DNA from: JANQKX01 sp039028695
GTDB lineage: Bacteria; Pseudomonadota; Alphaproteobacteria; Kiloniellales; Kiloniellaceae
Direction of reading: 5' to 3'
Assembly (NCBI GenBank): GCA_039028695.1
Contig: JBCCHN010000191.1
Coordinates: 1 to 6,748, forward strand
DNA length: 6,748 bases
In this document: in pieces, positions 1 to 5,647 of the stretch
Numbering within the stretch: the first letter of the stretch is position 1
Layout of the letters: each line of letters starts with the position of its first letter
The notes under the pieces: model-generated
Database searches by the model: none
Told to the model about the DNA's origin: nothing
What the model saw: the letters and a program-made list of their open reading frames with translations, nothing else
Program-made: the position numbers and the translations under genes

Positions 1-43
1 CCGCGGCATAAGGGTGAGATAAGGGGCCGGGACAGGACAGGTC
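1..43 (+). other. Probable 3' end of an upstream operon gene plus the leader of the first permease gene
   Basis: Two reading frames entering from the left edge close at once, with TAA at 9-11 or TAA at 20-22. The third stays open well into the permease gene and is unlikely to be coding. Operons of this transporter type normally carry the ATPase gene just before the first permease, so one of the two stops probably ends that ATPase. That is inference, because too few codons remain to recognise it. AGGA at 34-37 lies 6 bases before the ATG at 44 and can serve as its ribosome binding site. Confidence 0.3.
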
Positions 44-1093
44 ATGCAATTGGAGCCCAGAGAAAACGTGCCCCTATGGCTGGCCGGCAGCGCGCCAATT
101 GTGGCGGTGGCCGCGGCCTTTGCCCTCTGTTCATTTCTGATTCTTTGGACCGGTGAGTCTGTCCTTGAAGCCTATGGTTTTTTGCTGAAAGGAGCCTTTG
201 GTTCCAAATTTGCGATCAGTGAGACCCTGACCAGGGCGACGCCGCTCATTCTTACCGGGCTAGCGGCTGCCGTCGCCTTCCGGGCAAGGTTCTGGAATAT
301 CGGTGCCGAGGGGCAACTCTATTGCGGTGCCTTGGCGGTTACCTGGCTTGGCACGGGTCTAATCGAGCTGCCTGCTCTTTTGATGGTGCCCCTTTTAATG
401 ATTGCCGGGGCCGTGGCAGGGGGACTGGCCCTTTACGTGCCGGTGATTCTCAAAAGCAAGATGAAGGTGGACGAGGTTGTCACCACCTTGTTGCTGAATT
501 TTGTGATTCTCCTTCTGGTCAGCTACCTCCTCGAAGGACCGTGGAAAGATCCCTATTCACTTGGCTGGCCTCAGGCCGCACCCATCATCGACAACGGTAC
601 CTTGCCCGAACTCTTGGACAAGACCCGCCTGCATCTGGGCTTTATCTTTGCCCTGATTATCGCGGCGGTTATCTGGGCGGTCATGAGCTTTACCGTTTGG
701 GGCTTTGAAATCCGGGCCGTCGGTCACAATCCTACGGCTGCGTCTTTTGCCGGCATCTCCATCGATAAAACGGTCCTGCGTACCGCCATGATCAGCGGCG
801 GTTTGGCGGGTCTGGCAGGCGTCATGGAAGTAACCGGCCTGAAAGGCTATCTGACCTTGGATCTTTCCCCTGGTTTTGGTTACGCAGGCATCGCCGTGGC
901 CATGTTGGCCCAACTCCATCCCTTGGGCGTGGTGGCGGCGGCCATTTTCCTCTCTGGTGTTTTCGTCGGCGCGGATTCCATGAGTCGGGCCGTGGAGATC
1001 CCCACTTATATCGCCGATGTGATGGTGGCGGTCTCCATGTTGCTGGTCCTTCTCAGCGTCATGTTGGTGCGATATCGGGTCCGGCGGGGCTAG
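44..1093 (+). CDS. ABC transporter permease, BMP/nucleoside-type (NupP/YufP-like)
   Basis: This is an inner-membrane permease subunit of an ABC importer in the BPD_transp_2 superfamily, closest in style to the first permease of bacterial nucleoside (BMP/PnrA-linked) transporters. The 349-residue protein has about eight to ten hydrophobic segments, among them about 12-36, 65-80, 110-132, 145-163, 196-216, 292-310 and 322-343. Family landmarks are TRATPLILTGLA near 63-74, FWNIGAEGQ at 83-91, the cytoplasmic loop EIRAVGHNP at 222-230 that probably contacts the ATPase, and GYAGIAVAML at 279-288. The length is normal for the family. The ATG at 44 has AGGA 6 bases upstream. The next permease gene starts 9 bases after the stop, so the two products very likely form a heterodimeric pore. 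Substrate is inferred from context: a pyrimidine base or nucleoside is most likely, because deaminase and carbamoylase genes follow. The partner ATPase and binding protein lie outside the window. Confidence 0.9.
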   Translation: MQLEPRENVPLWLAGSAPIVAVAAAFALCSFLILWTGESVLEAYGFLLKGAFGSKFAISETLTRATPLILTGLAAAVAFRARFWNIGAEGQLYCGALAVTWLGTGLIELPALLMVPLLMIAGAVAGGLALYVPVILKSKMKVDEVVTTLLLNFVILLLVSYLLEGPWKDPYSLGWPQAAPIIDNGTLPELLDKTRLHLGFIFALIIAAVIWAVMSFTVWGFEIRAVGHNPTAASFAGISIDKTVLRTAMISGGLAGLAGVMEVTGLKGYLTLDLSPGFGYAGIAVAMLAQLHPLGVVAAAIFLSGVFVGADSMSRAVEIPTYIADVMVAVSMLLVLLSVMLVRYRVRRG

Positions 1094-1102
1094 GGGCAAA
1101 AG

Positions 1103-2050
1103 ATGATAGACCTAATGGAAATCCTTGCCACCGCTGGCTTTTGGGCCGCGACACTTAGGATCGTCAGTCCCTTGATCTTCGGTACACTGGGCGAGTTGAT
1201 CTGTGAGCGGGCCGGGGTCTTGAACTTGGGTATTGAGGGGATCATGACCATGGGGGCCATGGCCGGCTGGATGTGGGTCTTTCAGGGCGGCGGCCTATGG
1301 GGCGGCGTTCTCTTTGCCGCCTTCGTCGGCATGATCTTCGGCCTTTTGCATTCCTTATTCACGGTCTATTGGAGTCTCTCGCAACATGTCACCGGAATTG
1401 GCATTACCCTCTTAGCGACGGCGCTCAGCGCCTACATCTTCCGTATGCTCTTGCCGTCCGCCACGACGCCGCCAAAAATCGTGCCTTTTGATGAAGTAGC
1501 AATACCCTTCCTGTCCGATCTCCCTTTCATCGGTGAGGCCTTTTTCAATCAGACTCCTTTGACCTATCTGGCACTGATGATTGTGCCTCTGGTGTGGTAT
1601 GTGCTCTATCGCACGCCGCTCGGCCTGGCCCTGCGCATGGCGGGCGAAAATCCGGCCGCGGTGGAAGCTCAAGGCATCGACGTATTGGCGGTCCGTACCG
1701 GCGCGGTGATGGTGGGTAGCGGTTTAATGGCCGTCGGCGGCGCTTTTTTGACCATGTCGGCCTTTGATGCCTTTTATTTCGGCATGACCAACGGCCGGGG
1801 TTGGATATGCGTGGCCCTGGTCATCTTCGCGTCTTGGCGGCCCGGCAAAGCGTTGCTGGGTGCCTTACTGTTCGCCGGTCTGGACGCCCTTCAAGTGCGA
1901 GCACAACAATTGGCCGGTGCTTTTATTCCCTATCAGTTTTTCCTGATGCTGCCGTATCTTCTTTCCATTGCGGCTATGATCACCGTATCCCGGCGGGCCA
2001 ACTACCCAAAAGCGCTTCTGGTGCCCTTCCGCCGAGGGGAGCGTATTTAG
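1103..2050 (+). CDS. ABC transporter permease, BMP/nucleoside-type (NupQ/YufQ-like)
   Basis: This is the second inner-membrane permease of the same importer (BPD_transp_2 superfamily), 315 residues, a normal length for the shorter partner. The landmark CERAGVLNLGIEG at 34-46, with GTLGE just before it (27-31), is the typical signature of this subunit. LRMAGENPAAVEAQGI at 177-192 is the cytoplasmic coupling loop, equivalent to the GHNPTAA loop of the first permease. GRGWICVALVIFASW (231-245) and GALLFAGLDALQVR (253-266) match the conserved C-terminal transmembrane region. The ATG at 1103 has AGGGG at 1092-1096, overlapping the stop codon of the preceding gene, with a 6-base spacer, so translation of the two permeases is probably coupled. 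It is followed after 39 bases by the cytosine deaminase-like gene, which points to a pyrimidine-type substrate. Family assignment is secure and substrate is inference. Confidence 0.9.
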   Translation: MIDLMEILATAGFWAATLRIVSPLIFGTLGELICERAGVLNLGIEGIMTMGAMAGWMWVFQGGGLWGGVLFAAFVGMIFGLLHSLFTVYWSLSQHVTGIGITLLATALSAYIFRMLLPSATTPPKIVPFDEVAIPFLSDLPFIGEAFFNQTPLTYLALMIVPLVWYVLYRTPLGLALRMAGENPAAVEAQGIDVLAVRTGAVMVGSGLMAVGGAFLTMSAFDAFYFGMTNGRGWICVALVIFASWRPGKALLGALLFAGLDALQVRAQQLAGAFIPYQFFLMLPYLLSIAAMITVSRRANYPKALLVPFRRGERI

Positions 2051-2064
2051 CTAAAGTGCCATTT

Positions 2065-2089
2065 TTTCTTCTTGAAGAAAGTGTCCAGC
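2065..2089 (+). promoter_or_regulatory. Ribosome binding site and small hairpin that decide the deaminase start
   Basis: GAAGAAAG at 2074-2081 is the only Shine-Dalgarno-like sequence before the deaminase and stands 8 bases before the ATG at 2090, which favours that ATG over the in-frame TTG at 2072 or GTG at 2081. The same bases form the right arm of an AU-rich inverted repeat (TTTCTT at 2065-2070, AAGAAA at 2075-2080, four-base loop). The hairpin is weak and could lower translation of the deaminase relative to the permeases; this effect is inference. Confidence 0.4.
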
Positions 2090-3388
2090 ATGCTTGATTT
2101 GATCATTCGAAACGCGACTCTACCCGATGGCCGGGCTGGTGTGGATATAGGTGTGCAGGACCAGCGTATCGCCGTGATTGAACCCCGCCTGCGGGCGCAG
2201 GCTGGCCAGGAAATCGATGCCGCCGGTTACCTTGTGACGCCGCCCTTCGTGGATCCCCATTTTCACCTGGATGCGACCTTGAGCTTGGGGCGGCCCCGTT
2301 TCAATGAAAGCGGCACCTTATTGGAGGGCATCCAAATCTGGGCCGAGCAACAGCCATTAATCACTGTCGAAGATGTGAAAAAACGGGCCGGCGAGCAATG
2401 CCGCTGGGCCATCGCGCAGGGCTGTTTGGCGATCCGCAGCCACGTGGATGTGGCCGACCCATCACTGGCGGCGGTTGAAGCGCTGCTGGAATTGCGGGAC
2501 GAGATGCGACCCTGGATCGACGTGCAGCTGGTCGCTTTTCCCCAGAATGGCTACTTCCGAGACGCCGGTGCGGCGGAAAATCTGCGGCGGGCTTTGGACA
2601 TGGGGGTGGAAGTAGTGGGCGGCATCCCTCATTTCGAACGTACCATGGCTGAGGGAGCCGCCTCGGTAAAAACGCTCTGTGAACTGGCGGCCGAGCGGGG
2701 ATTGCTGGTGGATCTGCATTGCGACGAAACCGACGACCCCTTGTCACGCCACGTGGAAAGCCTGGCCTTTGAAAGCCAGCGCCTGGGATTGCAAGGGCGG
2801 GTGACCGGATCTCATCTGACATCCATGCATTCCATGGACAATTATTATGTGAGCAAGCTTCAGCCTTTGATGCGTGAGGCGGGGCTTTCGGCCATCGCCA
2901 ATCCCCTGATCAATATTGCCATTCAGGGCCGCCACGACAGCTATCCCAAACGCCGAGGCATGACCAGGATAAAGGAGCTTTTGGCGGCAGGGATCAACGT
3001 GGGGCTTGGCCACGATTGCGTGATGGATCCCTGGTACAGTCTGGGCAGCCATGACATGTTGGAAGTGGCTCATATGGCCCTGCACGTAGGCCAAATGACG
3101 GGCCGTGCCGAAATGCGGGAGATCTTTGCCTGCGCGACACATCGCTCTGCCCAGATCATGCATTTGGATGGCTATGGTCTCGAGCCCGGTTGCCACGCGG
3201 ATTTCGTCGTTTTGCAGGCCCGCGATACCATTGAAGCCATCCGCCTGCGGGCTAATCGTTTGTGGGTCATTCGGCGTGGGGATGTCATTGCCCAAGGGCC
3301 GCCACGCGAGGTGACGCTGAGCCTGGGCGGCGAAGAGTCCAAGGTCGACTTTTTAGCGGACAAACGGCTTAATACGCCGGAGAACTGA
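2090..3388 (+). CDS. codA: CodA-like cytosine deaminase (amidohydrolase superfamily)
   Basis: This is a cytoplasmic metal-dependent deaminase, expected to convert cytosine to uracil and ammonia. I take the ATG at 2090 (432 residues) rather than the in-frame TTG at 2072: GAAGAAAG lies 8 bases upstream, and MLDLIIRNA is the usual N-terminus of the family. Compared with E. coli CodA from memory, the key residues align with a constant offset of 4 and no gaps. Metal ligands are H57 and H59 (PHFHLD), H210 (HCDE) and D309 (GHD). E213 is the catalytic glutamate, Q152 (AFPQ) the substrate-amide contact, H242 (SHLTSMHS) the second catalytic histidine, and W315 lies in DPWY. NPLINIAIQGR at 271-281 is also typical. 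One difference stands out: C310 occupies the position of E. coli D314, a residue known to affect discrimination between cytosine and 5-fluorocytosine. The gene sits between pyrimidine-type permeases and a carbamoyl hydrolase. A related substrate such as isocytosine or another aminated ring is possible. Confidence 0.85.
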   Translation: MLDLIIRNATLPDGRAGVDIGVQDQRIAVIEPRLRAQAGQEIDAAGYLVTPPFVDPHFHLDATLSLGRPRFNESGTLLEGIQIWAEQQPLITVEDVKKRAGEQCRWAIAQGCLAIRSHVDVADPSLAAVEALLELRDEMRPWIDVQLVAFPQNGYFRDAGAAENLRRALDMGVEVVGGIPHFERTMAEGAASVKTLCELAAERGLLVDLHCDETDDPLSRHVESLAFESQRLGLQGRVTGSHLTSMHSMDNYYVSKLQPLMREAGLSAIANPLINIAIQGRHDSYPKRRGMTRIKELLAAGINVGLGHDCVMDPWYSLGSHDMLEVAHMALHVGQMTGRAEMREIFACATHRSAQIMHLDGYGLEPGCHADFVVLQARDTIEAIRLRANRLWVIRRGDVIAQGPPREVTLSLGGEESKVDFLADKRLNTPEN

Positions 3389-3411
3389 GAACGGTACGGG
3401 AGTTTAGGTCT

Positions 3412-4662
3412 ATGAAGGAAAGCAAAAACCTTTCAATTGATGGTGGGCGCCTGTGGGACTCTCTCATGGAGATGGCGAAGATCGGCGCTACCGAGAAGGG
3501 GGGCTGCTGTCGTTTGGCGCTGACCGATCTGGACAAAGAGGGTCGTGACCTTTTTGTGCGCTGGTGCGAGGACGCGGGATGCACCATTCGTGTGGACAAG
3601 ATGGGCAATATCTTTGCGCGCCGCGCCGGACGCAATAACGATTTGGCGCCGGTTATCACCGGAAGCCATTTGGACACTCAGCCCACCGGTGGGCGTTTTG
3701 ATGGGGTATATGGCGTACTTTCCGGGCTCGAGGTGGTTCGCACTCTCAACGATTTGGGATATGAGACCGAGCGTCCGATCGAGGTTGCCGTCTGGACCAA
3801 TGAAGAGGGCTCGCGCTTTGCACCAGCCATGGTTTCCTCCGGGGTCTTCGGCGGCGTCTTTGATCTGGAATATGGCCTGTCCCGTGCGGACGAAGATGGC
3901 AAGACAATGGGTGAGGAACTGGCTCGGATTGGCTATGCAGGCAAAGACGAAGTGGGCGGTCGGGATGTACATGCTTATTTCGAAGCTCATATCGAACAAG
4001 GCCCAATCCTCGAGAACGAGGAAAAACCCATCGGTGTGGTCACCGATGCCCAAGGCCAGCGCTGGTACGAGGTGAACATCACAGGAGTTGAGTCCCATGC
4101 TGGGCCAACCCCCATGCCTTTGCGCAAGGACGCTCTGCTGGGGGCCGCGAAGATCGTGCAATTGGTCAATAAGGTTGGTCTGGATAACGCACCCAATGCC
4201 TGTGCGACCTGCGGCATGCTCAATGTGCACCCCAATTCACGCAATGTGATACCGGGGAAGGTCTTTTTGACCATCGACATACGCAATCCCAACGATGAAA
4301 CACTCGCGGCCATGGACCAGGCGATCAGATCCGGCGTTGACGAGATTGCTGTCGAAATCGGTTTAGAGATCGAGCTGGAACAGATCTTTTCCTATGCCCC
4401 CATTCATTTTGATGATAGCTGCATTGCCGCGGTTCGAGCGGCGAGCGAAGAATGCGGCTATCCCATGAGGGATATGGTTTCCGGTGCGGGCCATGATGCC
4501 TGCTATCTGGCAAACGTGGCGCCCACTTCCATGATTTTTATCCCCTGCATTGACGGCATCAGTCATAACGAGGTGGAGGACGCCAAACCCGAGTGGGTTA
4601 CCGCCGGCGGCCAGGTCCTTCTCAGGGCTGTTTTGGATAAGGCGGGACACAGGACGGAATGA
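3412..4662 (+). CDS. M20-family N-carbamoyl hydrolase, probable beta-ureidopropionase (PydC/HyuC-like)
   Basis: This is a cytoplasmic two-metal amidohydrolase of the M20 AllC/HyuC/beta-ureidopropionase group, 416 residues, a normal length. The predicted reaction is N-carbamoyl-beta-alanine to beta-alanine, CO2 and NH3, the last step of reductive pyrimidine breakdown. Visible metal ligands are H86 (GSHLD), D97 (GGRFDG), E132 (TNEEGSRF, with E131 as catalytic base), H193 (EAHIEQG) and H385 (ISHNE). The lid-domain motif SHAGPTPM is at 228-235, NVIPG at 278-282 and DIRNP at 289-293 provide the substrate carboxylate contacts. The stretch GSHLDTQPTGG at 84-94 resembles bacterial beta-ureidopropionases more than allantoate amidohydrolases, judged from memory. 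GGGAG at 3398-3402 lies 9 bases before the ATG. The start is 23 bases after the deaminase stop, and this is the last gene of the operon. Alternatives are an N-carbamoyl-L-amino-acid hydrolase or a ureidoglycolate/allantoate enzyme; the cytosine deaminase neighbour makes the pyrimidine role most likely. Confidence 0.85.
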   Translation: MKESKNLSIDGGRLWDSLMEMAKIGATEKGGCCRLALTDLDKEGRDLFVRWCEDAGCTIRVDKMGNIFARRAGRNNDLAPVITGSHLDTQPTGGRFDGVYGVLSGLEVVRTLNDLGYETERPIEVAVWTNEEGSRFAPAMVSSGVFGGVFDLEYGLSRADEDGKTMGEELARIGYAGKDEVGGRDVHAYFEAHIEQGPILENEEKPIGVVTDAQGQRWYEVNITGVESHAGPTPMPLRKDALLGAAKIVQLVNKVGLDNAPNACATCGMLNVHPNSRNVIPGKVFLTIDIRNPNDETLAAMDQAIRSGVDEIAVEIGLEIELEQIFSYAPIHFDDSCIAAVRAASEECGYPMRDMVSGAGHDACYLANVAPTSMIFIPCIDGISHNEVEDAKPEWVTAGGQVLLRAVLDKAGHRTE

Positions 4663-4735
4663 AGTGCTTTAGGGTCCTATGAGCATCTCGCTCACTGGCC
4701 GGATTAGATTCCACGGTCAAGCTTGGGCCGTGAAC

Positions 4736-4773
4736 AAAAAAGAAGGCCCCGCGATGGACTTGCGGGGCCTTCT
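4736..4773 (-). terminator. Strong rho-independent terminator, minus strand
   Basis: A perfect 12-bp GC-rich inverted repeat (4741-4752 with 4762-4773, nine-base loop) is followed on the minus strand by a run of six T (plus-strand A at 4736-4741, the last of these pairing in the stem). This is a textbook intrinsic terminator for transcripts coming from the IalB-like gene at 5427-4936. On the plus strand the bases after the stem (CGGCACTTTCC) contain no T-run, so it should work poorly for the carbamoylase operon, though some bidirectional action cannot be excluded. Confidence 0.8.
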
Positions 4774-4776
4774 CGG

Positions 4777-4825
4777 CACTTTCCATGAAAGTGACAGCTT
4801 TCAGTGAGGACAGGAACGCTGTCAC
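4777..4825. repeat. Overlapping inverted repeats in the convergent intergenic region
   Basis: CACTTTC (4777-4783) and GAAAGTG (4787-4793) can form a 7-bp hairpin with a three-base loop. GTGACAGC (4791-4798) and GCTGTCAC (4818-4825) can form an 8-bp hairpin with a 19-base loop. They share the bases GTG at 4791-4793, so the two full structures exclude each other. GAAAG at 4787-4791 can also pair with CTTTC at 4798-4802. The cluster lies in the 3' untranslated region of the minus-strand IalB-like transcript, just before its terminator. Function is unknown. Confidence 0.5.
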
Positions 4826-4883
4826 AGGCAACTCTAGGAGGAACCAGTTAATATAATATTAAGAAAAACAAGCGGATCAGAAT

Positions 4884-4907
4884 AAAAAAAACCTGCCCGA
4901 ATTGGGC
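4884..4907 (-). terminator. Weak hairpin with 8-T tract after the IalB-like gene, minus strand
   Basis: On the minus strand, about 30 bases after the TAA stop at 4936-4938, the inverted repeat GCCC/GGGC (4904-4907 with 4895-4898, loop about five bases) is followed three bases later by eight T (plus-strand A at 4884-4891). The stem is short, so this is at best a partial terminator upstream of the stronger one at 4736-4773. Confidence 0.35.
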
Positions 4908-4935
4908 TCAAGAATTCTATATATTTTTTAAACCT

Positions 4936-5427
4936 TTAGTACATGCCAAATGCTGCGGAAAAGCCCATTAAAGTAATTTCGGTTTGGAACAAAACGCCGC
5001 TTTTTTGATCTTCAATCAGAATCTGGGCGATCCGACCTCGCTTGAATTGGCGGATCAACTGATGAGATTTTTCCTTTTCATAATAGCAAAAGGCCTTCTG
5101 ACAGTGGTCCGCTGGAACCGGGTCTAAATCATCCACCCGTATGGTCATCTCGCGGTATTCGCCTACTTGGCCCTGGGCCACCAGCGGGACGGGGCCGGTC
5201 TTGCCACGCGCAAAATAGAGAACCAGTTCCTGGCCATTTTCGCGCGCATGCAGTTCTGTGGCGCAAATTTTATCCTCTCCCGTATCGTTAGCGAAGCACC
5301 GATGTTCCCACGAGTTCATCGGCGTTCCCAAAGCGGGAGAAAGTCCACAGACCAAAAAAAAGACCGAGAAAATAACGGCCCTTGGCATCGTCAGAAAATT
5401 AAGCGCGCTTTTTTGAAGCTCATTCAT
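4936..5427 (-). CDS. Exported IalB-like ('invasion associated locus B' family) protein
   Basis: This is a small, probably periplasmic protein of 163 residues from the ATG at 5427. The N-terminus has a short polar region, a hydrophobic core at about 17-31 (AVIFSVFFLVCGLSP) and a likely signal peptidase I site after ALG (32-34). The cysteine in the core does not form a proper lipobox. The mature part fits the IalB family pattern: W40 followed by C44 and C55, then a C109-x4-C114 pair, which could make two disulfides, a basic QFKRGRIAQ helix/strand near 127-135, and a closing LMGFSAAF motif at 153-160 resembling the family's 'L-x-GF-x-A' end. Alternative starts are TTG at 5457 (adds 10 residues) and ATG at 5388 (removes 13, leaving a cleaner signal peptide); none has a good Shine-Dalgarno. 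IalB was named in Bartonella, but most alphaproteobacterial members have no known role, so none is assigned. The gene appears monocistronic, about 300 bases after modC. Confidence 0.65.
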   Translation of the reverse strand: MNELQKSALNFLTMPRAVIFSVFFLVCGLSPALGTPMNSWEHRCFANDTGEDKICATELHARENGQELVLYFARGKTGPVPLVAQGQVGEYREMTIRVDDLDPVPADHCQKAFCYYEKEKSHQLIRQFKRGRIAQILIEDQKSGVLFQTEITLMGFSAAFGMY

Positions 5428-5459
5428 ATTTCCGGCCAAAAAACCAAATGGAAACAATC

Positions 5460-5474
5460 GTCTATACCGTAGAC
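5460..5474. promoter_or_regulatory. Inverted repeat upstream of the IalB-like gene, possible operator
   Basis: GTCTA (5460-5464) and TAGAC (5470-5474) form an inverted repeat with a 5-base spacer, centred about 40 bases before the preferred ATG of the IalB-like gene. Size and position fit a dimeric repressor site overlapping a promoter, but no clear -35/-10 pair is present: the best is TTGCGA and TATTGA on the minus strand with 17 bases between them, a poor match. It may be chance. Confidence 0.2.
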
Positions 5475-5482
5475 TTCAATAA

Positions 5483-5647
5483 AGTTCCACAGAACGCTTC
5501 GCAAGAAAAGAGGAAAGGGCCGATAAGGCGGACGAAAAGCCCCGCCGCAAGGGGGATCGCAAGGGTGCGACGGGGCTCGCTTCGCAGTACGAACGCTCCG
5601 GTTCAGAGCGCGACAACCGCAAGATGACAGGCCTTTCTTGCCAATAG
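5483..5647 (+). pseudogene. Coding-like open frame without a start codon, possible gene remnant
   Basis: A plus-strand frame is open for 54 codons between TAA (5480-5482) and TAG (5645-5647). From about 5510 its codons look like real coding sequence: about 70 percent have G or C in the third position by hand count, and most begin with G, A or C. The product would be hydrophilic and rich in Arg, Lys, Glu and Asp. There is no ATG, GTG or TTG near the beginning; the only ATG comes seven codons before the stop. I recognise no family. It may be the 3' remnant of a lost gene, or the composition may simply reflect a structured GC-rich element, since the hairpin at 5538-5577 lies inside it. Confidence 0.2.
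5538..5577 (-). terminator. GC-rich hairpin, probable minus-strand terminator after modC
   Basis: Twelve bases at 5538-5549 pair with 5566-5577 across a 16-base loop. As plus-strand RNA the stem has one C-A mismatch; as minus-strand RNA the same position is a G-U wobble, so the stem is fully paired only when read on the minus strand. Four T follow on the minus strand (plus-strand A at 5535-5538). This fits termination of modC transcripts, about 150 bases after its stop, before the IalB-like gene. The short T-tract and the distance make it less certain than the hairpin at 4736-4773. The loop and flank repeat GCAAGGG (5547-5553 and 5559-5565). Confidence 0.5.

Noticed and set aside
557..1099. 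Long minus-strand open frame opposite the first permease
   Set aside because: It is antisense to a well-supported gene, with a low-complexity His/Asp/Gly/Gln-rich product typical of a shadow frame.
2072..2089. Upstream TTG or GTG start for the deaminase
   Set aside because: The TTG lies in the loop of the RBS hairpin with no Shine-Dalgarno before it, and the six extra residues are not typical of the family; the ATG at 2090 fits better.
4679..4807. Small plus-strand open frame of 42 codons starting ATG after the carbamoylase gene
   Set aside because: It runs straight through the strong terminator hairpin, has only a poorly spaced AGGG before it, and the product resembles no family.
4622..4831. 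Minus-strand open frame of 69 codons across the same hairpin
   Set aside because: It crosses the terminator, including its T-run, and overlaps the 3' end of the carbamoylase gene; the sequence looks like a shadow frame.
4836..4841. Perfect AGGAGG on the plus strand
   Set aside because: No ATG, GTG or TTG follows at a usable distance, and the next 80 bases are AT-rich and non-coding; probably chance.
5424..5501. Minus-strand leader peptide (TTG at 5501, about 25 codons) overlapping the IalB-like start by ATGA
   Set aside because: No ribosome binding site and no attenuator-like content; the overlap is probably accidental.
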